Notes under the pieces: generated by a model
The model's input: the letters and a program-made list of their open reading frames with translations, nothing else
The model's database searches: none
What the model was told of the DNA's origin: nothing
NCBI RefSeq assembly: GCF_000184745.1
Contig: NC_014931.1
Coordinates: forward strand, 1,860,001-1,924,000
Source: Variovorax paradoxus EPS
GTDB taxonomy: Bacteria; Pseudomonadota; Gammaproteobacteria; Burkholderiales; Burkholderiaceae_C
DNA: 64,000 nucleotides
Direction of reading: 5' to 3'
Shown: positions 45,123 through 54,136 of the stretch, one piece after another
How positions within the stretch are numbered: position 1 is the stretch's first letter
Layout of the letters: every line of letters begins with the position of its first letter
Program-made: the position numbers and the translations under genes

Positions 45123-45874
45123 GCGTCCACCGCCATCGCCGTCGAAGCCGCGCGATTGATCTCGGGCAGCAGCACATGCCGCGCGAAGCGCTGCGCAATG
45201 CGCTGGTCATGGCTCACGAAGACGAGGGCGCTGTGGTTCTCGACGCAGGCGGTCAACAGCACGTCGAGAAAGGCCTCGCGCCGGTCTTCGTCGAGCGCGG
45301 AGGTCGGCTCGTCGGCAATCACCACTTCGGGCTGGCCGATGAGCGCACGCGCCGCGGCCACGCGCTGCTGCTGGCCCACCGAGAGCTGCAGCGCCTGGCG
45401 CTTCCAGAGGTTGCGGTCCAGGCCCATCTGGTCGAGCAGGTGCTCTGCTTCTTCGCGTGAACCGTGCGAACTGCCGCGGCGCGCGGCCTGCGCTTCGCGC
45501 CGCGCCGAAAAGCGGCAGGGCAGCAGCACGTTGTCGAGCACGCTCAGGTAAGGCAGCAGGTTGAACTGCTGGAAGATGTAGCCGACATGCGCCACGCGGC
45601 AGCGGTCGCGCGCGGCGCTGGAGAGCTGTGACCAGTCGTGGCCCAGCAAACTCACGCGGCCTTCGTCGGCCACCAGCACGCCGGCCAGCAGCGACAGCAG
45701 CGTGCTCTTGCCGCAGCCGCTCGGGCCGTGCAGAAACACCGATTCGCCGGCGGTGATGCGGAAGGCCTCGATGTCGATGCAGGGCGCCTTCACGCCGGGC
45801 CATGTAAAGCGCAGCGATTCGGCCGCGAGCACGACGCGCAGGGGCGTCGAGTCGGCCTGCGAAGCGGTGCTCAC
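45119..45874 (-). CDS. ABC transporter ATP-binding protein, LolD/MacB type
   Basis: The 251-residue ATPase has Walker A GPSGCGKSTLL (about residues 50-60), the Q-loop FQQFNLLPYLSVLDN, Walker B VVIADEPTSALD and an H-loop in VFVSHDQR. The signature is LSVGQQQRVAAARAL, with Val replacing the first Gly of the usual LSGGQ, a variant also seen in other members of this branch. A short insert rich in Arg and Ser (about residues 125-140) precedes the helical domain. It lies 4 bases after the DUF2796 gene and overlaps the permease gene by four bases, so the complex is probably made stoichiometrically. Confidence 0.88.
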   Translation of the reverse strand: MSTASQADSTPLRVVLAAESLRFTWPGVKAPCIDIEAFRITAGESVFLHGPSGCGKSTLLSLLAGVLVADEGRVSLLGHDWSQLSSAARDRCRVAHVGYIFQQFNLLPYLSVLDNVLLPCRFSARREAQAARRGSSHGSREEAEHLLDQMGLDRNLWKRQALQLSVGQQQRVAAARALIGQPEVVIADEPTSALDEDRREAFLDVLLTACVENHSALVFVSHDQRIAQRFARHVLLPEINRAASTAMAVDA

Positions 45875-45878
45875 AGTG

Positions 45879-46457
45879 CTACTTGCCCCAGCTCAAGCGA
45901 GCGGGCTGGGCCGCTTGCGCACCGGTGGGACGCTTGAGCTGGCGCTTGAACTGGCCTTGCGACGAAGCGATCTGCGAATCGATCTGGCGCAGGCCCTTGA
46001 AGACGCTGAACAGGTTCAGGTCGATGAACTTCGCGGCGGCCGCGTTGGTGCAGTTGAAGGAGAAGGTCGCGTCCAGGTCGGCATGGCCCGGAGGCTCGTT
46101 CGGGTCGGGGTTGCCGAGGCCGAGCGCGCCGGAGCGCAGGTCGACCGGGCCGAGCTTGCAGTTGGCGGCGGGGTCGATGGTGAAGAGCTTGTCGGCCGCG
46201 CGTAATTGGGCGACGGCGGCTTCGACGGTGGCTTTATCGGCATCGGTCTTCGGGGCGCGTTCGAAGCCGACGATGTTGTCCAGCGGCGATTCCATGTCGA
46301 TCACCACGGTGGGGCCGTCGATGGCCACGTCCAGCTTCATCTGGCCGTGCACATGGGCGTGTTGCTGCTGGGCTTGCGCGGAAACGAACGGGGCTGCAGC
46401 GAACAAGGCTGCGGAGATTGCGAGACCGGAGATGCGTCGGAGTCGGATGGGTTTCAT
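45879..46457 (-). CDS. DUF2796 protein, ZrgA-like zinc uptake component
   Basis: The 192-residue protein has a signal peptide ending VSAQAQ, directly followed by a histidine cluster (QQQHAHVHGQMKLDVAIDG) that starts the DUF2796 domain. The C-terminal part includes ADLDATFSFNCTNAAAAKFI and FKGLRQIDSQIASSQGQFKR, also typical. DUF2796 proteins are annotated as ZrgA-type periplasmic zinc-binding proteins. The start at 46457 overlaps the stop of the upstream sulfurtransferase gene (ATGA, 46454-46457). The histidine region is shorter than in many homologs, which often have a long internal His stretch. Confidence 0.8.
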   Translation of the reverse strand: MKPIRLRRISGLAISAALFAAAPFVSAQAQQQHAHVHGQMKLDVAIDGPTVVIDMESPLDNIVGFERAPKTDADKATVEAAVAQLRAADKLFTIDPAANCKLGPVDLRSGALGLGNPDPNEPPGHADLDATFSFNCTNAAAAKFIDLNLFSVFKGLRQIDSQIASSQGQFKRQLKRPTGAQAAQPARLSWGK

Positions 46458-47362
46458 GGTTCTGCGCCTTGCCGGGTCGGCAGCCCCGGCGTGTTGCTCC
46501 ATTCGCTCCAGCTGCCGGCATAGAGCGCGGTCGTCCCGAGCCCGGCGATCTGCATCGCAAGCAGGTTGGGCACCGCGCTCACGCCGCTGCCGCATTGGTG
46601 GACGACTGTCGCCGCATCGCGTCCCGCGAGCAGCGCTTCGAACTCGGCACGCAATTGCGATGCTGGCTTGAACTTGCCGTCGGGGCCGAGGTTGTCGGCG
46701 AAGGGCCGGTTCAGGGCCCCGGGGATGTGACCGGCAATCGGGTCCAGAGGTTCCACCTCGCCGCGATATCGTGCACCGGCCCGTGCGTCGATCAGCTGCT
46801 GGTCAGCTTGGCCGAGCCGACGCAACACGGTGTCGGTAGTCACGAGCTTCGCCAACGGCTCGCCCTGTACGAAATTCGACTGGAAGCGCGCGGGCTCCTC
46901 GCGGTCGGTCACTTCGCCGCCCACGGCCTGCCAGGCCTGCAGGCCGCCGTCGAGCACGGCCACCGCGTCGTGGCCCATCCACTTGAGCATCCACCACAGG
47001 CGCCCGCAGTAGTTGGCGCCGTTGCGGTCGTACACCACGGCCTGCATGTCGTTGGAGAATCCGACGCTGGAAAGCCACGCCGCGAACTTCTCGCGGCTGG
47101 GCAGCGGATGGCGGCCGCCCGAGGCGGGCACGCCGTCTTCCTGCGCGACGACCACGTCGCCGTGCGCGCCGGGCAGGCCGTGCCTGGCGCTCAGGTCGGT
47201 GTCGAGGTTGGCGTATTGCGCGCCCGGAATGTGGGCCGCGGCGTAGAGCTGCGGGCCGGCTTCGGGCTTCATGAGGTCGAAGCTGCAGTCGAACACCATG
47301 AGCGGTGCATCGCTGGCTTGCAGTTGCTGGAGTTGTTCGACGCTGACGAGGGTGGTGTACAT
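46454..47362 (-). CDS. sseA: Sulfurtransferase, 3-mercaptopyruvate/thiosulfate type
   Basis: The 302-residue enzyme has two rhodanese domains. The first (about residues 1-150) is inactive and has DRNGANYCGRLWWMLKWMGH. The second has the active-site loop HQCGSGVSAVPNLLA with the persulfide cysteine near residue 250. The CGSGV loop is nearer to 3-mercaptopyruvate sulfurtransferases (CGSGVTA) than to thiosulfate enzymes (CRKGVTA). It moves sulfur to thiols or cyanide in the cytoplasm. It is coupled by a 4-base overlap to the ZrgA-like gene and follows the EamA gene by 29 bases. Confidence 0.87.
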   Translation of the reverse strand: MYTTLVSVEQLQQLQASDAPLMVFDCSFDLMKPEAGPQLYAAAHIPGAQYANLDTDLSARHGLPGAHGDVVVAQEDGVPASGGRHPLPSREKFAAWLSSVGFSNDMQAVVYDRNGANYCGRLWWMLKWMGHDAVAVLDGGLQAWQAVGGEVTDREEPARFQSNFVQGEPLAKLVTTDTVLRRLGQADQQLIDARAGARYRGEVEPLDPIAGHIPGALNRPFADNLGPDGKFKPASQLRAEFEALLAGRDAATVVHQCGSGVSAVPNLLAMQIAGLGTTALYAGSWSEWSNTPGLPTRQGAEP

Positions 47363-47391
47363 GGTCGTGATCTCCTTCGGAGAGGTTGTCT

Positions 47392-48324
47392 TCAGTGTTC
47401 TTCGGCCGGCGCCTTGGGCACCGCCCGCTGGCGCAGCACGGTGGCCGCGATGCCGCTCGCGATGATGAGCGCCATGCCGCCCCAGCCGGCGGCATCGATG
47501 CGGTCATCGAACACCACCACGCTGTAGAACGCCGCAAAGATGATGCCCGAGTACTGCAGGTTGGCCACCACGAGGGTGCCGGCTTCTGTCTTGGCCGTGG
47601 CGTAGGCACGGGTCATGCAGAGCTGCCCGAGGGCGGCGAGCAGGCCGATGGGCAGCAGCCACAGCGCATGCTGCCACGTCCACGAACTGCCGCCCGAAAA
47701 CCCGGTGGCCGCCGTGGCGAAGGCACCGGCGACGGCCGAGCCGACCGCGAAATAGAAAACCGTGCGCAGCTCTGGCTCGCCGATGCGAGAGAGCGCCACG
47801 ACCTGCATGTAGGCGAAGGCGGCCGTGAGGCCCGACAGCAGCCCCAGCATGCCCGCGAAGCCTTCGTTGCCGCTCACCGTGGGCTTGAGCATCAGCACCA
47901 CGCCGATGAAGCCTGCGAGCACCGTCATGGCGAGCGCGCCCTGCAGCGGCGGGCGCGCCACGCGGCCGTCGCGTCCGGGCACCGGCACCCATGCGAGCAG
48001 CGCGCCGCCAATCAGGAAGGCAGCGACCCACACGCTGCTCATGTAGTTGAGCGTGACGGCGGTGGCGAGCGGCATGTGCGCGATGGCGTAGAACCATGCT
48101 CCCAGCGAGATCACGCCGATGGTGCTGCGCCACGCGTGCATGCCGGGGTATTTGGTGGCGAGCGAGACGCGCATCTTGCGAGCCAGGAGCCAGAGGAAAA
48201 CGATGCCGATGAGGCCGCGGCCCAGCACCATCTCGCCGCTGTTGAACCACTGCGAGGCGACCTTCACGACCACGCTCATCGTCGCGAACAAAAAGGCGCC
48301 GAGCACCATCCAGAGCGCTTGCAC
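47392..48324 (-). CDS. EamA family transporter (drug/metabolite superfamily)
   Basis: The 310-residue inner-membrane protein has ten membrane helices in two EamA repeats, opening MQALWMVLGAFLFATMSVVV and continuing with NSGEMVLGRGLIGIVFLWLL. The second repeat begins about residue 160. EamA proteins export amino acids or other metabolites, and the substrate here is unknown. It is the first gene of the minus-strand run that continues with the sulfurtransferase and the zinc-type ABC operon. A dispersed intergenic repeat lies just upstream at 48335-48427 and may contain its promoter boundary. Confidence 0.87.
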   Translation of the reverse strand: MQALWMVLGAFLFATMSVVVKVASQWFNSGEMVLGRGLIGIVFLWLLARKMRVSLATKYPGMHAWRSTIGVISLGAWFYAIAHMPLATAVTLNYMSSVWVAAFLIGGALLAWVPVPGRDGRVARPPLQGALAMTVLAGFIGVVLMLKPTVSGNEGFAGMLGLLSGLTAAFAYMQVVALSRIGEPELRTVFYFAVGSAVAGAFATAATGFSGGSSWTWQHALWLLPIGLLAALGQLCMTRAYATAKTEAGTLVVANLQYSGIIFAAFYSVVVFDDRIDAAGWGGMALIIASGIAATVLRQRAVPKAPAEEH

Positions 48325-48334
48325 TATTGACTCT

Positions 48335-48427
48335 CCCCCAGGCTTCGCACACTTCGTGTCGCTTCTCCAACCCCCTCACCGGGGGCAACACCAGCGGCCC
48401 GGCAAAGCCGGTTCCGCGGTGTTCCCA
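48335..48427 (+). repeat. Dispersed intergenic repeat, copy A
   Basis: This ~93-base element (with CACTTCGTGTCGCTTCTCCA and AAGCCGGTTCCGCGGTGT) recurs in inverted orientation at 63772-63862 with about nine of ten bases conserved. It contains two small hairpins, CCCCCtcacCGGGGG-like and CCGGC-AAA-GCCGG. Repeats of this type occur between genes in Variovorax-like genomes as far as I recall. Confidence 0.8.
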
Positions 48428-48456
48428 GAACACCCGTCGATGCGGCAGTCATCGAC

Positions 48457-49596
48457 TCAGGTGCTCTGCATCGCGGCCTTGTACCACTCGTGGAACTGCT
48501 GCATGCCGTCTTCCATCGGGCTCTGGTACGGGCCGGTCTCGTTGTCGCCGCGCAGCATCAGCGCGCGGCGGCCGGCGTCCATGCGCTCGGCGATCTCGTC
48601 GTCTTCCACGCAGGTCTCCATGTAGGCGGCCTGCTGGGCCTCGACGAACTCGCGCTCGAAGGCGACGATTTCCTCGGGGTAGAAGAACTCCACCATGTTG
48701 AGCGTCTTGGTCGGGCTCACCGGGTGCAGCGTCGAGACGGTGAGCACATGCGGATACCACTCGACCATCACGTGCGGGTAGTAGGTGAGCCAGATCGCGC
48801 CGTACTTCGGCGGCTTGCCGTCGCGGTACTTGAGCAACTGCTCCTGCCACTTCTGGTAGACCGGGCTGCCCGCTCGGCCGAGGCGGTTGGCCACTCCGAC
48901 CGTCTGCACCGAATAGTTCTGGTTGAACTCCCAGCGCAGGTCGTCGCAGGTGACGAAGCTCCCGAGGCCGGGGTGGAACGGGCCGACGTGGTAGTCCTCC
49001 AGATAGACCTCGATGAAGGTCTTCCAGTTGTAGTTGCACTCGTGCAGCTCGACGCGGTCGAGCGCGTAGCCCGAGAAGTCGAGGTCGGCCTGCGGGCCCA
49101 GGCCGCGCATGTCGGCGGCCACGTCGCGGCCGGTGCCGTCCGAATTCTTCTCGAACAGGAGGCCGTTCCACTCGGTGAGCGGGTAGTTGTGCAGGTTCAG
49201 GCACGGGTCCTGATCGAAATGCGGGGCGCCGATCAGCGTGCCGGTGGTGCGCGCATCGCTCGCGGCGTAGGTCCAGCGGTGCAGCGGGCAGACGATGTTG
49301 CCGCCGGCCTGGTTGTCCAGCTGGCCGCGGCCCTGCAGGATCAGCGCCTGGCGGTGGCGGCACACGTTGGAGATCAGCTCCACGCCCTTGGGCGTGTGGA
49401 CCAGCGCGCGGCCTTGGTGCTCCTGCGGCAGGGTGTGGAAATTGCCCATTTCGGGCACGGCGAGGCGATGGCCGACATAGCGGGGCCCTCGCGCAAAAAG
49501 GTTCTGCATTTCGCGGGCGTACAGGGCCTCGTCGAAATACGCGGAAACTGGAAGTTGGCTCGCGGCCTGCTGCAGTTGAAGACTTAAATCAGACAT
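48457..49596 (-). CDS. Rieske-type aromatic ring-hydroxylating oxygenase, alpha subunit
   Basis: The 379-residue oxygenase has the Rieske [2Fe-2S] site: C-x-H in VCRHRQALIL and C-x2-H in VCPLHRWTY. The mononuclear iron site is in FIEVYLEDYHVGPFHPGLGS, with the two His and the bridging Asp. The subfamily lacks a fused reductase, so it needs an electron-transfer partner encoded elsewhere. Relatives include choline/carnitine-type and aromatic dioxygenases, and the substrate cannot be inferred. The start at 49596 gives MSDLSLQLQQAASQLPVSAY; 34 codons upstream are in frame but not family-like. Confidence 0.87.
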   Translation of the reverse strand: MSDLSLQLQQAASQLPVSAYFDEALYAREMQNLFARGPRYVGHRLAVPEMGNFHTLPQEHQGRALVHTPKGVELISNVCRHRQALILQGRGQLDNQAGGNIVCPLHRWTYAASDARTTGTLIGAPHFDQDPCLNLHNYPLTEWNGLLFEKNSDGTGRDVAADMRGLGPQADLDFSGYALDRVELHECNYNWKTFIEVYLEDYHVGPFHPGLGSFVTCDDLRWEFNQNYSVQTVGVANRLGRAGSPVYQKWQEQLLKYRDGKPPKYGAIWLTYYPHVMVEWYPHVLTVSTLHPVSPTKTLNMVEFFYPEEIVAFEREFVEAQQAAYMETCVEDDEIAERMDAGRRALMLRGDNETGPYQSPMEDGMQQFHEWYKAAMQST

Positions 49597-49776
49597 GGAG
49601 GACCTGACCAAGCTCCCCACAGGGAGAAAAAGAGGAAATAACGGAAGGCGCCGTCTGAGAGTGCGACGGCCCGAAGAATGTGTCGGTTTTGCCAACAAGA
49701 AGAATTCGCATTGTACCCGGGGGCCCCCATTTGTCCCCCCGTCCTAAAATGCCCCGTTTCACCCACGTTCCGTTGC

Positions 49777-50043
49777 ATGCCCAAGGTGCCTTCCCCTTCC
49801 TCTTCCAGCCCGGCGGCCACGCCCGATACGGGGCCGTTGCCCGTCAGTTACGAAGCCGGGCTTCAGGAACTGGAACAACTGGTTGCAGAACTCGAATCGG
49901 GCCAGTTGCCCCTCGATCAGCTCCTGGGCAGCTACCAGCGCGGCGCCGCATTGCTCGCCTTCTGCCGCGACAAGCTGCAGGCGGTCGAAGACCAGATCAA
50001 GGTGCTCGACGCGGGCAGCCTCAAGGTCTGGACGGCCGAATGA
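49777..50043 (+). CDS. xseB: Exodeoxyribonuclease VII small subunit
   Basis: The 88-residue protein has the XseB helical core [20 protein letters not shown] followed by [20 protein letters not shown] and an end with EDQIKVLD. With XseA it degrades single-stranded DNA. The Ser/Pro-rich N-terminal extension (about 25 residues) is family-typical in Burkholderiales. The start at 49777 is preferred over the longer frame from 49678, which reads through a non-conserved Cys/Pro region. Its stop overlaps the ispA start (ATGA, 50040-50043), as expected for the xseB-ispA-dxs operon. Confidence 0.92.
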   Translation: MPKVPSPSSSSPAATPDTGPLPVSYEAGLQELEQLVAELESGQLPLDQLLGSYQRGAALLAFCRDKLQAVEDQIKVLDAGSLKVWTAE

Positions 50044-50954
50044 GCGCGGCCACCATGACCGACTGGACCCCCGCCCGGCTCGCCGGCTGGAGCGAACCGC
50101 ACCTGATGCGTGTCGAAGCGGCGCTGTCGCGCTGGGTCGGCGTCGAGGCGCCGGTACTGCTGGGCGATGCGATGCGCTACGCGGTGCTCGACGGCGGCAA
50201 GCGCCTGCGGCCGCTCCTGGTGCTCGCGGCCAGCGAGGCGGTCGGCGGCAATGAAGCCGCTGCGCTGCGCGCGGCCTGCGCCGCCGAACTGATCCACGCC
50301 TATTCGCTGGTGCACGACGACCTGCCCTGCATGGACAACGACGTGCTGCGCCGTGGCAAGCCCACGGTGCATGTGAAGTTCGGCGAAGCCGATGCGCTGC
50401 TCGCGGGCGACGCGCTGCAGGCCCTGGCCTTCGAGCTGCTGGCGCCCGAGGGCGACGAGATTCCCGCGGCCACGCAGGCCACGCTGTGCCGCCTGCTCGC
50501 GCGCGCCGCCGGCAGCCAGGGCATGGCGGGCGGCCAGGCGATCGACCTGGCCAGCGTCGGCATTGCACTCAACGAAACCCAGCTGCGCGAAATGCACCGG
50601 CTGAAGACCGGCGCGCTGCTGCAGGGCAGCGTCGAGATGGGCGCTGCGTGCGGCAATGTGAGCGCCGCTGCGCTGGCGGCGCTGCGCGACTACGGCGCGG
50701 CAATCGGCCTCGCATTCCAGGTGGTGGACGACATCCTCGACGTCACCGCCGATTCGCAAACCCTGGGCAAGACGGCCGGCAAGGACGCCGCCGCCGACAA
50801 GCCCACCTATGTGTCGCTGCTCGGCCTCGACGGTGCACGCACGCAGGCCCGCCAACTGCTGGCCGATGCGCTCGCCGCCCTGACCAAGAGCGGCCTGGCC
50901 GACACCGCCGCGCTGCGTGCATTGGCCCACATGGTGGTCGACCGCGACCGCTGA
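50040..50954 (+). CDS. ispA: (2E,6E)-farnesyl diphosphate synthase
   Basis: The 304-residue prenyltransferase joins isopentenyl diphosphate to dimethylallyl and geranyl diphosphates. It carries the first aspartate-rich motif DDLPCMD (residues 93-99), preceded by [12 protein letters not shown], and the second motif in [11 protein letters not shown] near residue 228. GGKRLRPLL at 52-60 forms the substrate pocket. The product supplies quinone and undecaprenyl pathways. The gene overlaps xseB and is followed by dxs after 18 bases, so the pathway's first and later steps are coexpressed. Confidence 0.95.
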   Translation: MSAATMTDWTPARLAGWSEPHLMRVEAALSRWVGVEAPVLLGDAMRYAVLDGGKRLRPLLVLAASEAVGGNEAAALRAACAAELIHAYSLVHDDLPCMDNDVLRRGKPTVHVKFGEADALLAGDALQALAFELLAPEGDEIPAATQATLCRLLARAAGSQGMAGGQAIDLASVGIALNETQLREMHRLKTGALLQGSVEMGAACGNVSAAALAALRDYGAAIGLAFQVVDDILDVTADSQTLGKTAGKDAAADKPTYVSLLGLDGARTQARQLLADALAALTKSGLADTAALRALAHMVVDRDR

Positions 50955-50972
50955 AAAAAGAACAAATCCCAC

Positions 50973-52829
50973 ATGGCTCCGTTGCTTCCCACTCTCCACG
51001 ACCCCTCGCCGATCCGCCAGTACGACCGCGCACAGCTGCGGCAGCTGTCCGACGAGGTGCGCGCCTGCGTGCTCGACAACGTCTCGCGCACCGGCGGCCA
51101 CCTGAGTTCCAACCTCGGCACGGTCGAGCTCACCGTCGCGCTGCACCACGTGTTCAACACGCCGCACGATCGGCTCGTGTGGGACGTTGGCCACCAGACC
51201 TATCCGCACAAGATCCTCACCGGCCGCCGCGAGCGCATGCCCACGCTCAGGCAGATCGGCGGCATCTCGGGCTTTCCGCAGAGGAGCGAAAGCGAGTACG
51301 ACACCTTCGGCACCGCGCACTCGTCCACCAGCATCTCGGCCGCGCTCGGCATGGCAATGGCGGCCAAGCAGAAGGGCGAAGACCGCTACACCGTGGCGAT
51401 CATTGGCGACGGCGCATTGACGGCCGGCATGGCCTTCGAAGCGCTCAACAACGCGGGCGTGTGCGACTGCAAGCTCCTGGTGATCCTGAACGACAACGAC
51501 ATGTCGATCAGCCCGCCGGTGGGCGCACTCAACCGCTACCTCGCGCAGCTGATGAGCGGCAATTTCTACGCCGCCGCCAAGAACGTCGGCAAGAGCGTTC
51601 TGCGCGCCGCGCCGCCGCTGTTCGAACTCGCCAAGCGCTTCGAGCAGCATGCCAAGGGCATGGTGGTGCCGGCCACGCTGTTCGAGCAGTTCGGCTTCAA
51701 CTATGTCGGCCCGATCGACGGGCACGACCTCGATTCGCTGGTGCCCACGCTGGAGAACCTCAAGCATCTGAGCGGCCCGCAGTTCCTGCACGTGGTCACG
51801 AAGAAGGGGCAGGGCTACAAGCTGGCCGAGGCCGATCCGGTGGCCTACCACGGGCCGGGCAAGTTCGATCCGCAAGTCGGCCTCGTCAAGTCGACCACGG
51901 TAGCCAAGCAGACCTTCACGCAGGTGTTCGGCCAGTGGCTGTGCGATACCGCCGCGCACGACGGCCGGCTCGTGGGCATCACGCCCGCGATGCGCGAAGG
52001 CTCGGGGCTCGTCGAGTTCGAGCAGCGCTTTCCCGATCGTTACTACGACGTCGGCATCGCCGAACAGCACGCGGTCACCTTCGCGGCCGGTCTGGCATGC
52101 GAGGGCCTGAAGCCGGTGGTCGCGATCTACTCGACCTTCCTGCAGCGCGCGTACGACCAGCTGATCCACGACGTGGCGATCCAGAACCTGCCGGTGGTGT
52201 TCGCGCTCGACCGCGCCGGCCTCGTCGGCGCCGATGGCGCGACGCACGCGGGCGCCTACGACATTCCGTTCCTGCGCTGCATTCCCAACATGAGCATCGC
52301 CTGCCCCGCGGACGAACGCGAGTTGCGCCAGTTGCTCACGAGCGCCTACGAGCAGAACCACCCGGTGGCGGTGCGCTATCCGCGCGGCGCGGGTGCCGGC
52401 GTTGCGCCGCACCTCACGCTGGACGCACTGCCGCTCGGCAAGGGCGAGGTGCGCCGCGAAGGCAAGCGCATCGCGATCCTCGCGTTCGGCTCGCTGCTGT
52501 ACCCGGCGCTCACCGCGGCCGAATCGCTCGATGCCACGGTGGTCAACATGCGCTGGGCCAAGCCGCTCGACGTCGAACTGCTGCTGCAGGTGGCGGGCAC
52601 GCACGATGCCATCGTCACGCTCGAAGAGGGCGCCACGATGGGCGGCGCGGGCAGTGCGGTGCTCGAGGCATTGCAGGCTGCGAATGTGCAGAAGCCGGTG
52701 CTGCAACTGGGCCTGCCCGACCGCTTCATCGAACATGGCGATCCGGCCAAGCTGCTTGCATCGATCGGACTCGATGCTACGGGCATTGCGGCATCGATCA
52801 CGCAACGCTTCGGCGCCGTCGCAGGGTAA
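50973..52829 (+). CDS. dxs: 1-deoxy-D-xylulose-5-phosphate synthase
   Basis: The 618-residue thiamine-diphosphate enzyme makes DXP from pyruvate and glyceraldehyde phosphate, the first step of the MEP pathway. It has the catalytic [13 protein letters not shown], the ThDP motif [17 protein letters not shown] (about residues 148-164) and the transketolase-like second half with [17 protein letters not shown] and [15 protein letters not shown]. Its length matches the family. It starts [16 protein letters not shown] after AAAAGAACAAATCCCAC, with no strong ribosome site. A terminator follows at 52891-52919. Confidence 0.96.
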   Translation: MAPLLPTLHDPSPIRQYDRAQLRQLSDEVRACVLDNVSRTGGHLSSNLGTVELTVALHHVFNTPHDRLVWDVGHQTYPHKILTGRRERMPTLRQIGGISGFPQRSESEYDTFGTAHSSTSISAALGMAMAAKQKGEDRYTVAIIGDGALTAGMAFEALNNAGVCDCKLLVILNDNDMSISPPVGALNRYLAQLMSGNFYAAAKNVGKSVLRAAPPLFELAKRFEQHAKGMVVPATLFEQFGFNYVGPIDGHDLDSLVPTLENLKHLSGPQFLHVVTKKGQGYKLAEADPVAYHGPGKFDPQVGLVKSTTVAKQTFTQVFGQWLCDTAAHDGRLVGITPAMREGSGLVEFEQRFPDRYYDVGIAEQHAVTFAAGLACEGLKPVVAIYSTFLQRAYDQLIHDVAIQNLPVVFALDRAGLVGADGATHAGAYDIPFLRCIPNMSIACPADERELRQLLTSAYEQNHPVAVRYPRGAGAGVAPHLTLDALPLGKGEVRREGKRIAILAFGSLLYPALTAAESLDATVVNMRWAKPLDVELLLQVAGTHDAIVTLEEGATMGGAGSAVLEALQAANVQKPVLQLGLPDRFIEHGDPAKLLASIGLDATGIAASITQRFGAVAG

Positions 52830-52890
52830 ACCCCCGCCGGACGCCTGTAAGGCGGTTTTTACAATCAAGAAGACTTATACAAAAGTCCCC

Positions 52891-52919
52891 AACGCGGTCA
52901 CAAGCCGCGTTTCGTTTTT
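52891..52919 (+). terminator. Rho-independent terminator after dxs
   Basis: AACGCGG (52891-52897) pairs with CCGCGTT (52905-52911) around a 7-base loop, followed by TCGTTTTT. A weaker hairpin (CCGCC 52834-52838 with GGCGG 52851-52855, then five T residues) lies just after the dxs stop, so the two act in series before the TRAP binding-protein gene. Confidence 0.75.
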
Positions 52920-52942
52920 CCCAAGAACTCGGAGTGCATTCA

Positions 52943-54025
52943 ATGGATCGTCGTTCCCTCATCAAAAACGCGGGCATCGCCGGCGTTTTGGCCGCCGGCA
53001 TTGCGCCGGCCGTTCACGCGCAATCTGCGATTCGCTGGCGTCTCGCGTCCAGCTTTCCCCGTTCGCTCGACACCATTTTCGGCAGTGCCGAAATGCTCTC
53101 GAAAACAGTCAAGGCACTGTCGGGCGGCAAGTTCGAAATCTCGGTCCATCCGGCCGGTGAGCTGATGCCCGCATTCGGCGTCGTCGATGCGCTGCAGGGC
53201 GACACGCTCGAAATGGCGCAAACCGCCGCCTACTACTTCACCGGCAAGGACCCGATCTTCGCGTTCAGCTGCGCCGTGCCCTTCGGCCTCACCGCACGCC
53301 AGACCGATTCGTGGAAAGAGTACGGCAACGGCCGCAAGCTGCTGGATGCCTTCTTCGCGCAGTACAACTTCCGCACCGCCAGCGCCGGCAACACCGGCAC
53401 GCAGATGGGCGGCTGGTACCGCAAGGAAATCAAGACGGTCGCAGACCTGAAGGGCCTGAAGATGCGCATGGGCGGCGGCGTGTTCGGCGAGGCCATGGCC
53501 AAGCTGGGCGTGGTGTCGCAGAACATGCCCGCCGGCGACGTGTACCAAGCGCTCGAGAAGGGCACGCTGGACGCCGCCGAGTTCGTCGGCCCGTACGACG
53601 ACGAGAAGCTGGGCTTCAACAAGGTCGCCCCGTACTACTACTACCCCGGCTGGTGGGAAGGCGGCGCCGACCTGGAGTTCTTCATCAACAACAAGGCCTA
53701 CGCCAAGCTGTCGGACGAGAACAAGGCCATCCTCGATGCGGCCACCAAGGTTGCCGCGCGCGACATGATCGCCAAGTACGACGCCTTCAACCCGCTCGCG
53801 ATCAAGCGCCTCGTGGCCGCCAAGACGCAGCTCAAGCCGTTCCCGAAGGCCGTGATGGACGCGGGCTTCAAGGCCTCGATGGAAGTGTTCGCCGAGCACG
53901 AAGCCAAGTCGGCCGACTTCAAGAAGATTCACCAGGACATGCGCGCCTTCCAGCGCGACCAGATCCTGTGGAACCGCTTCTCGGAGTACCCGTTCAACCA
54001 GTACATGAACTCGGTCAAGATCTGA
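52943..54025 (+). CDS. TRAP transporter substrate-binding protein, DctP family
   Basis: The 360-residue protein has a twin-arginine signal (MDRRSLIKNAGIAGVLAAGI) and a cleavage region AVHAQ. The mature receptor opens SAIRWRLASSFPRSLDTIFG. MGGWYRKEIKTVADLKGLKM carries the conserved carboxylate-binding Arg region, and WWEGGADLEFFINNKAYAKL resembles the TakP branch that binds 2-oxoacids with a metal ion. It is convergent to the dctM and dctQ genes, which lie just beyond a shared terminator, an unusual split of one transporter. The ligand is probably an organic acid. Confidence 0.88.
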   Translation: MDRRSLIKNAGIAGVLAAGIAPAVHAQSAIRWRLASSFPRSLDTIFGSAEMLSKTVKALSGGKFEISVHPAGELMPAFGVVDALQGDTLEMAQTAAYYFTGKDPIFAFSCAVPFGLTARQTDSWKEYGNGRKLLDAFFAQYNFRTASAGNTGTQMGGWYRKEIKTVADLKGLKMRMGGGVFGEAMAKLGVVSQNMPAGDVYQALEKGTLDAAEFVGPYDDEKLGFNKVAPYYYYPGWWEGGADLEFFINNKAYAKLSDENKAILDAATKVAARDMIAKYDAFNPLAIKRLVAAKTQLKPFPKAVMDAGFKASMEVFAEHEAKSADFKKIHQDMRAFQRDQILWNRFSEYPFNQYMNSVKI

Positions 54026-54063
54026 TGCGATGCACCGCCGCCGGCTTGCCGGCGGCGTGCAGC

Positions 54064-54100
54064 AAAAAGGCCGGTCCGCTTGCGCGGGCCGGCCTTTTTT
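54064..54100. terminator. Bidirectional rho-independent terminator
   Basis: AGGCCGGTCCGC (54068-54079) pairs with GCGGGCCGGCCT (54084-54095) around TTGC, with one T-G pair. It is flanked by AAAAA on the left and TTTTTT on the right, so it can end both the TRAP binding-protein transcript and the convergent permease transcript. Confidence 0.9.
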
Positions 54101-54136
54101 CATGGGCCGCCTCCTGGGGAAGGAGGCGGTGTTTAC

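Noticed and set aside
50486..54025. A 1179-codon plus-strand frame ending in the TRAP receptor
   Set aside because: The true receptor starts at 52943 with a Tat signal; upstream the frame reads ispA and dxs in the wrong phase and crosses two terminators.
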